Source: an uncultured Granulosicoccus sp. (lineage in GTDB: Bacteria; Pseudomonadota; Gammaproteobacteria; Granulosicoccales; Granulosicoccaceae). Taken from it: DNA of 64,000 bases. Of the stretch, positions 25,723 to 34,602 are shown in pieces; the stretch's first letter is position 1; each line of letters starts with the position of its first letter. The position numbers were made by a program, and so were the translations under genes. The notes beneath the pieces were generated by a model, which worked only from the letters and a program-made list of their open reading frames with translations, was not told where the DNA came from and did no database searches. The DNA is taken from the NCBI GenBank assembly GCA_947495035.1, contig CANLXI010000010.1, forward strand, positions 124,001-188,000, in the 5' to 3' direction.

Positions 25723-28611
25723 ATGTTCATACCAATCATCCGATCAGCCGGGCTCGCACTGCTGACCTGCGGCACGCTTCAGGCTGCCACCTTCCCTTCC
25801 ACCTTCGAACCCATGCGCATGAGCGCCGATGAAGGGTGGGTGTTCAGCGGTGAATCGAACACCTTCAATTTCGCCAGCCAGGCGGTGTCGCTGGGTGACA
25901 TCAACGGTGACGGACTTGCGGATATCGCTCTCGGGACAGATATCTATTCCGACACTGGCGGGATCTACATCATTCCGGGCGGGCCCCAGCTCCAGTCCAT
26001 GCAGATGACGCCGGATTCGATTGCCAGTGCCGGAGGTACTTACATACCCGGGGTCAACGAGATCAGCGCGCTGGGTGACTTCAATGGCGATGGCCTGGAC
26101 GACTGGCTGTTGTCATCCAGAGATTACAACGACGGTGCACCATCCGGTGCCGTCATCGTACTCGGCAGGCGCACACCCTACCCCACACCACTGGATATCT
26201 CGACACTCGACAGCGGCTCCAGCATGAGCCTGACATTCAATGGAGCGCCACTCACCCCCTACTACACCGATGAGTCCTCGGTGCTTTCCGACCTGTCGCT
26301 CGTTGGCGACATCAACGGTGATGGACGCAATGACCTGGCCGTCTTCTCACGTGTCGCGGCCATCGAAGGTCAGTCAATCCTGACGATGGTGCTGGGCACC
26401 GAAGAACCTCTGCCTGCCACACTCGATCTGACAACCGTACCGGAATCCTGGCAATCCACCATTCGTTTCGCCGGCTATATGGACGGCTCCGATATCATCT
26501 GGTCAGCATTCTTCGGCATGCAGAATGTCATCGTCGACGCCAATGCCGATGGGCTCGATGACCTGCTGTTCGGTGACAACGGAACGAAATACCTGATCTT
26601 CGGCTCCGCCGATGGCCTGCCGGAGATGATCGACTTCCAATCTCTCGATGGCAGCAATGGGACGACCTTGCTTGCCTACGACACGTCTGGCTTGCCGGAT
26701 CCGATCTTTCGCTACAGCCAATCCATACTCTACGGAGATCCGGTCGATATCTCATCGGACTGCAATGCCGATGGCCGCCTGGACCTGGTGTTCAACAGCT
26801 ACGACACCGTGACCTACGATCCTTTCAGCATCGTGCTCTACGGCCGCAGTGATGCGTGGCCTGCCGAACTGAATCTGCAGGAGTTGCCAGAAGCCTACGG
26901 TCGCTTCACGGAGGAAACCATCTGGACGTTCAATGGTATCGGTGACATCAATGGCGACGGTCTGGAAGAGAGGTCCCAGAACAACTACGTCGGTGTTGAA
27001 GTGATCTACGGCGGTGTCGACGCAGGGTTCGGTTCGGTTGCCCTGAACGGGATCAACGGTTTCACGATCTCCGGTACGGTTGACTCTGTCTATATCGATA
27101 GCGTGACCGGTCTCGAAGGCGACTTCAATGGTGACGGCCTGAATGATCTCCTGATCGGCAGTCCTGGCGGCTATGACCCCGGCGTGGACATCGATGCGCT
27201 GATCGACTCCCCCTACGCCGATGAGTTTTACCAGCTGAGAACAGGCGTTGCCTACATCATCTTCGGACGAGAAGACAGCGGAGCACCGGCATCGCCATGG
27301 CAGGCCTATCCTGCCCTGGCACCCGACTCCATCGAATTGCGCTGGGAGCAGTCTGCTGCTGCGGATATTGCCGGATTCGAGATAATCCGCGATGAGCTTG
27401 TCATCGGAACGCCCGGTCCCGAGGAGCGCTCTTTCGAAGTGCCCGATGCCACACGATACAATCGCCAGACCTACCAGCTGATCACGATCGACGCGGCAGG
27501 AGAACGTTCGTCTCCACTGTTCCTGAGCGTCAACAACAACATCGACAATTTCCCGGAGCTGGGTGGCGAGGTCTATTCAGACACACTGGCCGAGATTTTC
27601 TGGGTATTTTACAACCGCGAATATGACATCTATCGAGACGGTGTGAAGGTTGATCGCCTGCAGGCCCAGAGCTGGCTTGACACGCTGTACGATGCTCAGG
27701 AGCATACCTACCGCATCGAGACCATCAGGCAGTACTTCGAAGACCACGTGCTGCGCTCAACCCTCTTCACGCTTCCGGCACAAACGGGCACCCGCCCGCC
27801 AGCAGCGGTCACAGGGCTCAGCTTTGCCCTGTATTCCGAACACACCCTGGAACTGTTCTGGGAGCCTGCTGCCTGGGGTACACCGCCGCTGAGCTACGAA
27901 ATCAGGGAGTCTGGCAGACCACTTGCCACTACCTCGGGAACCAGCCTGATGGACTACGACATCTATTACTACGGCGGTTATGACTACGAGATAGTCACCG
28001 TCGATGGAAACGGCCGTCGCTCGGCGCCTGCCAACCTGTTTGTATCGGTGTACTCGGCGCTGGCGGAAATCCGGCCAGCCATGCCGGTAAACCTGTCATC
28101 CATCGCCTTGTCCGAGACGTCGATACAGCTGGAATGGGAACCGTCTGATATTGGCACACCAGCTACTGGCTATGACATCTACAGCTACGAGACTCATATC
28201 GGTCGAACCAGCGATACACGCTTCAACATCGACGGACTTGCGCCTGACACGATCCATCATGCCTACCAGGTTGTCGCCTTCAATGATGATGGTCAGCAGT
28301 CGGAGTGGAATTACTTCCCCGAGGTATCAACTGCGGGCGGACCGACAGCTCCCGCCTCGGCCGAGGCGATCGCCTATGGGCCGCACACGGCCGAGCTTTT
28401 CTGGTCACGCGTCGAGTTCAATGCCACGCCCGTCAGCGGCTATGACATATATCGCGACGATGTGCTGATCGACACCGTATCCTCGATCAGTTACATGGAC
28501 TACGCGCTCGACGCGGACACCGCGTATCGCTATACCGTGTACTCGGTATCCGATACCGGCGTGCGCTCACAGGCCTTTGCAACTGCCCTGGTGCAGACCC
28601 CGGCAAACTAG
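25723..28611 (+). CDS. FG-GAP repeat and fibronectin type III surface/secreted protein
   Basis: A 962-residue exported protein: signal peptide (about 1-21), then seven FG-GAP/integrin-type blades whose calcium loops read like GDINGDGLADIAL, GDFNGDGLDDWLL, GDINGDGRNDLAV, DANADGLDDLLF, DCNADGRLDLVF, GDINGDGLEERS and GDFNGDGLNDLLIG. After residue 525 come about five fibronectin III-like modules, each with an L-W core (IELRWEQ, LELFWEP, IQLEWEP, AELFWSR) and a repeated YDIYRDD-type strand. There is no catalytic domain, lipobox or membrane anchor that I can see. FG-GAP propellers in bacteria are usually in adhesion or extracellular proteins; the ligand is unknown. It appears monocistronic. Confidence 0.86.
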   Translation: MFIPIIRSAGLALLTCGTLQAATFPSTFEPMRMSADEGWVFSGESNTFNFASQAVSLGDINGDGLADIALGTDIYSDTGGIYIIPGGPQLQSMQMTPDSIASAGGTYIPGVNEISALGDFNGDGLDDWLLSSRDYNDGAPSGAVIVLGRRTPYPTPLDISTLDSGSSMSLTFNGAPLTPYYTDESSVLSDLSLVGDINGDGRNDLAVFSRVAAIEGQSILTMVLGTEEPLPATLDLTTVPESWQSTIRFAGYMDGSDIIWSAFFGMQNVIVDANADGLDDLLFGDNGTKYLIFGSADGLPEMIDFQSLDGSNGTTLLAYDTSGLPDPIFRYSQSILYGDPVDISSDCNADGRLDLVFNSYDTVTYDPFSIVLYGRSDAWPAELNLQELPEAYGRFTEETIWTFNGIGDINGDGLEERSQNNYVGVEVIYGGVDAGFGSVALNGINGFTISGTVDSVYIDSVTGLEGDFNGDGLNDLLIGSPGGYDPGVDIDALIDSPYADEFYQLRTGVAYIIFGREDSGAPASPWQAYPALAPDSIELRWEQSAAADIAGFEIIRDELVIGTPGPEERSFEVPDATRYNRQTYQLITIDAAGERSSPLFLSVNNNIDNFPELGGEVYSDTLAEIFWVFYNREYDIYRDGVKVDRLQAQSWLDTLYDAQEHTYRIETIRQYFEDHVLRSTLFTLPAQTGTRPPAAVTGLSFALYSEHTLELFWEPAAWGTPPLSYEIRESGRPLATTSGTSLMDYDIYYYGGYDYEIVTVDGNGRRSAPANLFVSVYSALAEIRPAMPVNLSSIALSETSIQLEWEPSDIGTPATGYDIYSYETHIGRTSDTRFNIDGLAPDTIHHAYQVVAFNDDGQQSEWNYFPEVSTAGGPTAPASAEAIAYGPHTAELFWSRVEFNATPVSGYDIYRDDVLIDTVSSISYMDYALDADTAYRYTVYSVSDTGVRSQAFATALVQTPAN

Positions 28612-28634
28612 CCTAGATGGACTGAAACGCCAAT

Positions 28635-28662
28635 CGATCGCCCGCAGCTACGCGGGCGATCG
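28635..28662 (+). terminator. Hairpin after the FG-GAP gene, possible terminator
   Basis: A perfect 11-base-pair stem, CGATCGCCCGC (28635-28645) with GCGGGCGATCG (28652-28662), encloses the six-base loop AGCTAC, starting 24 bases after the stop codon. The right arm also forms a second 14-base palindrome, CGGGCGATCGCCCG, at 28653-28666. No T-tract follows, so intrinsic termination would be weak; protection of the mRNA 3' end is an alternative. Confidence 0.5.
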
Positions 28663-28905
28663 CCCGGCCTGATTGACACTCTGACCTTCGCCCCTTGCTG
28701 CCGAACAAGACCGGGCTGCGTCGCGCCATTGCCCTGGTAGTCACATTGACCGCTTTCACCGTTGATTACAAACAACCGCCATCCCCATCCTGACAGGCTA
28801 TAAAGAGACCAAGTAAACTGCCGCACGAACCGTATGTGTCAGTTGCACGGATGATCACCTCCTGGCGACGCACACTCCACCGAACACAACAACAGAGCGC
28901 ACACG

Positions 28906-29634
28906 ATGTTTGACTGGTTGGCAAGCCCCGAAGCCTGGATTGCACTGGGCACGTTGACGGCACTGGAAATAGTGCTGGGTATAGACAACATCATATTCAT
29001 CTCGATTCTCGTCAGCCGCCTGCCGCTCGAGCAGCGGGATCGGGCAAGAAAGCTGGGGATCGGACTGGCCATGTTTGCCCGCCTGGCTCTGCTTTTCTCG
29101 ATCACCTGGGTCATGGGGCTGGTGGATCCGTGGTTTACCGTATTCGATCAGCAGATTTCCGGACGCGACATCATCCTCATCGGTGGCGGCCTGTTTCTGC
29201 TGGCCAAGTCCACTCATGAGATCCATGCCAGTTTCGAGGTCGAGGAGGAATCCGAGAAATCAGCCGCATCGGCTGCCTTCTACAGCGTTCTCATCCAGAT
29301 CGCCATACTGGACATCGTCTTTTCCCTGGACTCGGTCATTACTGCCGTCGGTCTGGTGGATGAGCTGCCGATCATGGTCGCTGCCATCGTCATCGCGGTC
29401 GCTGTCATGCTGCTGGCCTCGAAGGCCATCAGCGATTTCGTCGACAACAACCCCACCATCAAGATACTGGCGCTCTCCTTTCTGATCATGGTGGGCATGA
29501 CGCTGATCGTCGAAGGCTTCGATGTCCATGTGCCCAAGGGATACATCTACTTTGCCATGGCCTTTTCGGTCGCTGTCGAGATGATCAATATCAGGATGCG
29601 CAAGCGGCATACCCATACCTTGAAGCTGAAGTAG
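28906..29634 (+). CDS. TerC family integral membrane protein
   Basis: A 242-residue protein with about seven transmembrane helices and the TerC hallmarks: WIALGTLTALEIVLGIDNII with the intramembrane acidic residues, GGGLFLLAKSTHEIH, and the second half VFSLDSVITAVGLV. TerC/Alx proteins export manganese or calcium, or help metallate exoenzymes. I looked for a manganese riboswitch of the yybP-ykoY type in the 294 bases upstream and did not recognise one. No other tellurite-resistance genes are nearby, so a stand-alone metal homeostasis role is likelier than tellurite resistance. Confidence 0.93.
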   Translation: MFDWLASPEAWIALGTLTALEIVLGIDNIIFISILVSRLPLEQRDRARKLGIGLAMFARLALLFSITWVMGLVDPWFTVFDQQISGRDIILIGGGLFLLAKSTHEIHASFEVEEESEKSAASAAFYSVLIQIAILDIVFSLDSVITAVGLVDELPIMVAAIVIAVAVMLLASKAISDFVDNNPTIKILALSFLIMVGMTLIVEGFDVHVPKGYIYFAMAFSVAVEMINIRMRKRHTHTLKLK

Positions 29635-29768
29635 GCTCGAAGGAACTCGGAGCTCTGCGACTCCGGCGCCCGAGTGTTTGCTGACCGATACAGGAACCTC
29701 ATGAAATGGACCGGCGTATTGATACTCCATACTGCCGGCACCAGAGGAACAATGAGGGAGCGATTCAA

Positions 29769-30896
29769 ATGAAAGTCCTGATTCTCGGAACCGGCTTTGC
29801 CGGAGAAGGTCACGCCGATGCCTTTCGTGGCGCTGGCGTCGACGTGGTGGGTATTGTCGGACGTACCCCGCATGTCGTCAGCAAGGTTGCTGAAAAGCTG
29901 GGTGTCCCCTACCACGGAAGCGATTGGCAGAGCGCGTTGCAAGAGTGTCGGCCGGACATCGTCTCCATCGCCACACCCGGGGGCGCGCATTACGAACCCA
30001 TCAGGCAAGCCATCGACTTCGGCTGCCATGTGTTCTGCGACAAGCCCATGACAGACAACGCGGAGACCGCTGTCGAGCTCTATGAGCTTGCACGGCAGAA
30101 AGGCGTGAAGACAGCCTATGCCGCCAGCTTCCGCTTCACCTCCGGTGTATTACACGCGAAGCGACTGGTTGCCGAGGGTGCAATCGGCGAGCCTGTCGAA
30201 GTCGAGTGCATGTCTCACTTCAACCTCGAGAAAACCATTCCCTTTGGGTGGTCGCATCGCAAGGAGGAAGGCGGCGGTCGTCTCAACAACAACTTCACTC
30301 ATACGCTGTCAATCGTGACATCGGTCATCGGTGAGCGCATTCTGTCGATCATGGGTGAGGTGCGCGATGACATGAGGAAAGCGCCGATCGTGGATGGCGT
30401 GCACAACTTCATGCAGAGACGAGAGTTCATTCCCTCGGACCTGAATGACCCATCGCTGAAGTGGGGAGAGAGTAACGTCGAGTGGTCCTATACCGTCATG
30501 GCCAGACTGGCCAGTCCATGGGCGACGAAGCCCGTCTCGGTTCTCTTCAAGCACGGCGGACTGGTACCACGGTTCCACGAAGACCATATCGTTTTCTATG
30601 GCAAGGAAGGCGCAATCTATCTCAAGGGGCATTACGGCAGTGGCCAGCTGTACCTGTGGGGCAGGAACCAGGCCTGGGAGGAAATCGCACGCCCTGCCGA
30701 CCTCATGGCATCGATACCGGATGTCGAGGGTGAGACGGAACAGTGCTGGCACTATCTCGCCCGCGAGTTCGTCAAGGACATCCGCGGCAAGGATGTCGAG
30801 CCCTACCCGACCTTCCGGGAAGGCAGCCAATACCAGCAGATCATCGACTTGATTCGCAGGAACGATGACTGGAAAGACGTCACCGACTTGCAATGA
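29769..30896 (+). CDS. Gfo/Idh/MocA family oxidoreductase
   Basis: A 375-residue NAD(P)-dependent sugar or sugar-acid dehydrogenase. ATG 29769 is preceded by GAGGGAG; the frame is open to 29706 but the added residues are not conserved-looking. The Rossmann start is MKVLILGTGFAGEGHADAF, the catalytic lysine is in HVFCDKPMTDN (the EKP motif with D for E), and the substrate domain follows from about residue 125. Its stop precedes the mannonate dehydratase start by 28 bases, so the two form an operon probably acting on a hexuronate or a related sugar acid. The exact substrate cannot be read from sequence. Confidence 0.88.
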   Translation: MKVLILGTGFAGEGHADAFRGAGVDVVGIVGRTPHVVSKVAEKLGVPYHGSDWQSALQECRPDIVSIATPGGAHYEPIRQAIDFGCHVFCDKPMTDNAETAVELYELARQKGVKTAYAASFRFTSGVLHAKRLVAEGAIGEPVEVECMSHFNLEKTIPFGWSHRKEEGGGRLNNNFTHTLSIVTSVIGERILSIMGEVRDDMRKAPIVDGVHNFMQRREFIPSDLNDPSLKWGESNVEWSYTVMARLASPWATKPVSVLFKHGGLVPRFHEDHIVFYGKEGAIYLKGHYGSGQLYLWGRNQAWEEIARPADLMASIPDVEGETEQCWHYLAREFVKDIRGKDVEPYPTFREGSQYQQIIDLIRRNDDWKDVTDLQ

Positions 30897-30924
30897 ACCG
30901 GCATCGTCAAAGGAGAACTCACGC

Positions 30925-32151
30925 ATGAAGATTACCGACGCCAGGGTATTTGTGGGTGGCCCGGCCAAGAACTATGTGACGCTCAAGATCATGACCGATC
31001 AGGGTGTTCACGGCCTCGGGGATGCCACTCTCAACAACCGCGAAACCCTGCCGGCAGCCTATCTGCAGGACTACCTGATCCCGAACCTCATCGGCATGGA
31101 TCCGCGCAACAGCGAAGACATCTGGCAACTCCTGTATCGAGGCGCCTACTTTCGTCGTGGCCCCATCGCCATGGCCGCCTATGGCGCCATTGACATGGCC
31201 TTGTGGGACATCAAGGGCAAACTGGCCGACATGCCGCTCTATCAACTGTTTGGCGGCAAGAGCCGCGAATCTGCCATGGTCTATGCACATGCAACCGGTG
31301 CCGACCTGGAAGACCTCGTCGATTCCATTGCCTACTATGTCGAGCAGGGCTACAAGGCCGTGCGTGTGCAATGCGGCATTCCCGGCATGCCAACAGCCAG
31401 TTATGCCGTGCCCGAGAAAAAGGGTGATGTGAAGAACTACATTTCCGACTTCAGCGGCATCCGCCCCAAGGTAGAGATCTGGGATAGTGATCGCTACCTG
31501 CGCTTCATGCCTGAGGCTCTGGCGAAGATTCGCGAGCGTTTTGGTCCAGAGTTGCATATTCTGCACGATGTCCACCACCGACTCACGCCACGTGAAGCCG
31601 CCGAATTTGCCAAGGCAGTGGAGCCAATACGCCTGTTCTGGCTCGAAGATCCGACACCTGCCGAAGATCAGAATGCGCTCCGATTGATCCGGCAGCATTC
31701 CACCACACCCATAGCGATTGGTGAGGTGTTCAACTCGGTGTGGGAGTGCAACAGGCTGATTGAAGAGGAATTGATCGACTTCATACGAATCGCCGTGACC
31801 TATGGCGGAGGCATCACACCGGTCAAGCGCATTGTCGATCTTGCCTCCTTTCACCACGTGCGCACCGGCTTTCACGGAGCCCCCAGCCACTCACCCATTT
31901 CCATGGCCGCTCAGGCACATCTGAATGCCTGGGCGCCCAATTTCGGCATCCAGGAATATCTGGTCCTGGGCACCCCGGAATGCGATGCCCTGTTCCCATC
32001 GGAACATCGCATGGAAAACGGCATGTTCCATGTCAGTGACGCGCCCGGTCTGGGCGTGGAGTTCGATGAATCCGAAGCTCGGCGCTACAGCTACCAGCCA
32101 GGCAGTCACCCGATCGTCAGACTGCAGGACGGAACAATGTGGAATTACTGA
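30925..32151 (+). CDS. manD: D-mannonate dehydratase (enolase superfamily, ManD type)
   Basis: The 408-residue protein belongs to the mandelate racemase/enolase superfamily and matches ManD: N-terminal MKITDARVFVGGPAKNYVTLKI, the ManD loop KAVRVQCGIPGMP, and metal ligands in HDVHHRLTP (Asp), WLEDPTPAEDQ (Glu) and AIGEVFNSVWE (Glu). ManD dehydrates D-mannonate to 2-keto-3-deoxygluconate in glucuronate breakdown; some homologues also use D-gluconate or are slow. ATG 30925 has AAGGAGAA 10 bases upstream, which decides the start against the longer frame. It pairs with the preceding oxidoreductase. Confidence 0.9.
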   Translation: MKITDARVFVGGPAKNYVTLKIMTDQGVHGLGDATLNNRETLPAAYLQDYLIPNLIGMDPRNSEDIWQLLYRGAYFRRGPIAMAAYGAIDMALWDIKGKLADMPLYQLFGGKSRESAMVYAHATGADLEDLVDSIAYYVEQGYKAVRVQCGIPGMPTASYAVPEKKGDVKNYISDFSGIRPKVEIWDSDRYLRFMPEALAKIRERFGPELHILHDVHHRLTPREAAEFAKAVEPIRLFWLEDPTPAEDQNALRLIRQHSTTPIAIGEVFNSVWECNRLIEEELIDFIRIAVTYGGGITPVKRIVDLASFHHVRTGFHGAPSHSPISMAAQAHLNAWAPNFGIQEYLVLGTPECDALFPSEHRMENGMFHVSDAPGLGVEFDESEARRYSYQPGSHPIVRLQDGTMWNY

Positions 32152-32184
32152 CCGCCCCCTGATGACGGCCTCGGGAAGGTCCTT

Positions 32185-33333
32185 TCACTCACTGACATCG
32201 CCAGCAGTACCGCCAGAGCCGTGTGGCGACTGATCACAATCCTCCTCCTGCCATTGACGCAATACCTCGGCACCTGGCTGACAGCCTGCCGGTGGAGGAC
32301 CTTGAATACGGCCCGGCGTTCGACTGAATCGTGGCGCCGGTGCCGGCTGAACGCAGCCATCATGAGTTTCGAACACGACTCGGGACGCGTTGTGAGGGTG
32401 TTCAGCGGCGGCGCGCAATCCCAGTACCGGCGCAACGCAGCAATCGGTCCCTTCCAGCAGGGCACGCCAATGTGTCGAATCTCGCTGTGCAAAAAGGGTG
32501 GCCAGGCGTTTCTTCAGTCGTGGCCAGCACTCGGGGTTCTGGTAATCCTGAAAATCTTCGTCGTCCTGCAACCGCAGACATCGCAGGAACTCGCCATGGA
32601 ACTTCGGCTCCAGAGGCCCGATCGATATCCACTCTCCGTCAGCACACTGATAGGTATTGTAATGGGGAGCGGCGCCATCCAGCAGATTCTCGCCTCGCCT
32701 GTCCTGCCAGCGATCATTGTGCATCAGACCATGCAGCATGGTACTCAGGTGCGCAGTACCATCGCAGATGGCCGCATCGACCACCTGTCCCTTACCACTG
32801 GTCCGGCACTCGTACAAGGCCGCCATGATGCCAAAGGCCAGGTACATTGCACCACCACCAAAGTCGCCCAGCAGGTTCACCGGTATGGCAGGCCTGCCGT
32901 CCCGCTCGCCCATGGCACTCAAGACCCCGCTGATCGCAATGTAGTTGATGTCATGGCCAGCCGATCGAGCCAAAGGACCGTCCTGTCCCCAGCCTGTCAT
33001 ACGCCCGTACACCAGAGCAGGGTTCACCTGCCAGCACACCTCGGGGCCCAGACCCAGCCGCTCCATGACGCCAGGCCTGAAACCTTCAATCAGCACATCG
33101 GCCCTCGATAACAATTCAAGCGCAGTCGCAATACCGTCAGGGGTCTTCAGGTCTACAGCGACAGCACGCTTGCCACGATTGAGCACATCGTAGTCAATGC
33201 CCAGCAGATTGTCGCTCTGCTGGCGTTCCAGCCGGACAACATCGGCCCCCATGTCTGCCAGCAGCATGGCTGCAAACGGTGCCGGACCCAGCCCTGCAAA
33301 TTCGATGACGCGCAATCCTGTCAAGGGCCCCAA
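32185..33333 (-). CDS. CaiB/BaiF CoA-transferase family, alpha-methylacyl-CoA racemase-like
   Basis: The likely start is TTG 33333, with AGGAGAGA five bases upstream; it places GPLTGLRVIEFAGLGPAPFAAM at the N-terminus as in the family and gives 382 residues. The racemase-type catalytic pair is present: His in SAGHDINYIAISG and Asp in LLGDFGGGAMYLAFG. The DFGGGAM motif separates racemases from CoA-transferases in this superfamily. The enzyme would interconvert 2-methylacyl-CoA epimers in branched-chain or sterol side-chain degradation. It converges with the mannonate dehydratase gene and does not share an operon with it. Confidence 0.87.
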   Translation of the reverse strand: MGPLTGLRVIEFAGLGPAPFAAMLLADMGADVVRLERQQSDNLLGIDYDVLNRGKRAVAVDLKTPDGIATALELLSRADVLIEGFRPGVMERLGLGPEVCWQVNPALVYGRMTGWGQDGPLARSAGHDINYIAISGVLSAMGERDGRPAIPVNLLGDFGGGAMYLAFGIMAALYECRTSGKGQVVDAAICDGTAHLSTMLHGLMHNDRWQDRRGENLLDGAAPHYNTYQCADGEWISIGPLEPKFHGEFLRCLRLQDDEDFQDYQNPECWPRLKKRLATLFAQRDSTHWRALLEGTDCCVAPVLGLRAAAEHPHNASRVVFETHDGCVQPAPAPRFSRTPGRIQGPPPAGCQPGAEVLRQWQEEDCDQSPHGSGGTAGDVSE

Positions 33334-33401
33334 TGGTCTCTCCTGTTCAGCGTCGTTAGCGTAATACCAGAGAATGCACCAGCATCGGCAGAACAGCCGA
33401 T

Positions 33402-33725
33402 TTACAGGAAAAACCGCAGTGCCAGAAACAGGGCCATTCCCGAGACGATGGTCCACAACAGATGCCGCGTGACAGCCACGAACACGATACTGGCAATGCC
33501 GGCCACCAGATACTCGTTGTGCAAGCTCAATTGCATCTCGCCCTGTGGTGCCAGCATCATCGGTACCGTGATGGCACTCAGAACAGCTACTGGCACATAG
33601 CGCAGGGCCTTGATCAACCAGGCCGGCATGGGCAAGCGGCCACTGAGCGCAAGTACCGGATATCGAACACCGAAGGTGACGATCATCATGCCCAGAATCA
33701 GGAGTGCTTCCTGCCAGTGAGTCAT
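33402..33725 (-). CDS. azlD: AzlD family branched-chain amino acid exporter subunit
   Basis: A 107-residue hydrophobic protein with about four helices, matching AzlD/YgaH: MIVTFGVRYPVLALSGRLPMPAWLIKALRYVPVAVLSAI, shown here by its first part, and a hydrophobic C-terminus. The start ATG 33725 overlaps the azlC stop by four bases (ATGA), which is the usual coupling for this two-component exporter of branched-chain amino acids or related compounds. The open frame extends upstream but inside azlC. Confidence 0.9.
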   Translation of the reverse strand: MTHWQEALLILGMMIVTFGVRYPVLALSGRLPMPAWLIKALRYVPVAVLSAITVPMMLAPQGEMQLSLHNEYLVAGIASIVFVAVTRHLLWTIVSGMALFLALRFFL

Positions 33726-34450
33726 GATGGCAATTCTCGAGATTTCGACATGGTCGTGCGCCTGCCACCGACCTCCACCAGCATGGCAATGGCAATCCCC
33801 GTCAGAGAACCCAGCATCAGACCCAGTTGATTGGGCCACTCACGCAACAGCAGTGAGACGGCACCTGCCACAACCGCACACAGGATCATCGGAACGTTCT
33901 GCAATAGAGGTACCACGATACCGATGAAGGTCACGACCATCGCAAATTCCAGCCCCCAATTGGCCATCCCCTGAAGTTGCGTGCCGGCTACCATGCCGAT
34001 AACCGTACACAGCAACCAGTTGGAATACATCGCCATCGACGAGCCCAGGTGATACCAGTGCGTGAAGGGGGAGTCATCGCCTCGGGCATAACGTTGCACC
34101 ACCACGGCAAAGGTCTCGTCGGTAAGCCAGAAACCCAGCGGAATCAGCCAGCGCTGCGGCAGTCTCGACAGATAGGGTCCGAGAGAGGCCGAATACAGGG
34201 CATGGCGCAGATTCACGACAAACGTGGTGAGAACAATCACGAGGATACCGGCCCCTTGCGCCACCAGCCCCGCTGCCACGAATTGCGATGAACCTGCAAA
34301 CACGAACAGACTCATGCCCAGGGTTGCGGCTATCGACAATCCGGCATTGATGGCCAGTGCGCCGAACAGTATGCCGAACGGGATGGCGCCTACCACCACA
34401 GGTATCGTGTCACGTGCGCCGGACCAGAATTCCGAGGATGCGTTTGACAT
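33722..34450 (-). CDS. azlC: AzlC family branched-chain amino acid exporter subunit
   Basis: A 242-residue membrane protein of the LIV-E family. ATG 34450 gives the family N-terminus, with SGARDTIPVVVGAIPFGILFGALA and the following GLSIAATLGMSLFVFAGSSQFVA; further on are VVNLRHALYSASLGPYL and WLTDETFAV, all characteristic. It works with AzlD, whose gene overlaps its 3' end. AzlCD exports branched-chain amino acids or toxic analogues. No lrp-like or asnC-like regulator is adjacent. Confidence 0.92.
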   Translation of the reverse strand: MSNASSEFWSGARDTIPVVVGAIPFGILFGALAINAGLSIAATLGMSLFVFAGSSQFVAAGLVAQGAGILVIVLTTFVVNLRHALYSASLGPYLSRLPQRWLIPLGFWLTDETFAVVVQRYARGDDSPFTHWYHLGSSMAMYSNWLLCTVIGMVAGTQLQGMANWGLEFAMVVTFIGIVVPLLQNVPMILCAVVAGAVSLLLREWPNQLGLMLGSLTGIAIAMLVEVGGRRTTMSKSRELPS

Positions 34451-34602
34451 GCTGATCGAGATACAAGCTGTTAGGGGACGCAAACAGTTGATTTGCCAGC
34501 TTATACTATCTGATGCCAACGCGTTTTGGTTGCCCCTGCGACAAGTGACACTAGTACTGGTGCAGTTGCTCTGGCAAATGCACCCTCCCGCAGCGCGGAA
34601 GA

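Noticed and set aside
28612..28905. A manganese riboswitch (yybP-ykoY type) before terC
   Set aside because: I looked for the conserved paired loops of this riboswitch and could not identify them; a covariance-model search would settle it.
32185..33795. A 536-residue version of the CoA-transferase-family protein
   Set aside because: The first 154 residues are unconserved in character and overlap azlCD; the TTG at 33333 with a good AGGAGAG gives the standard N-terminus.
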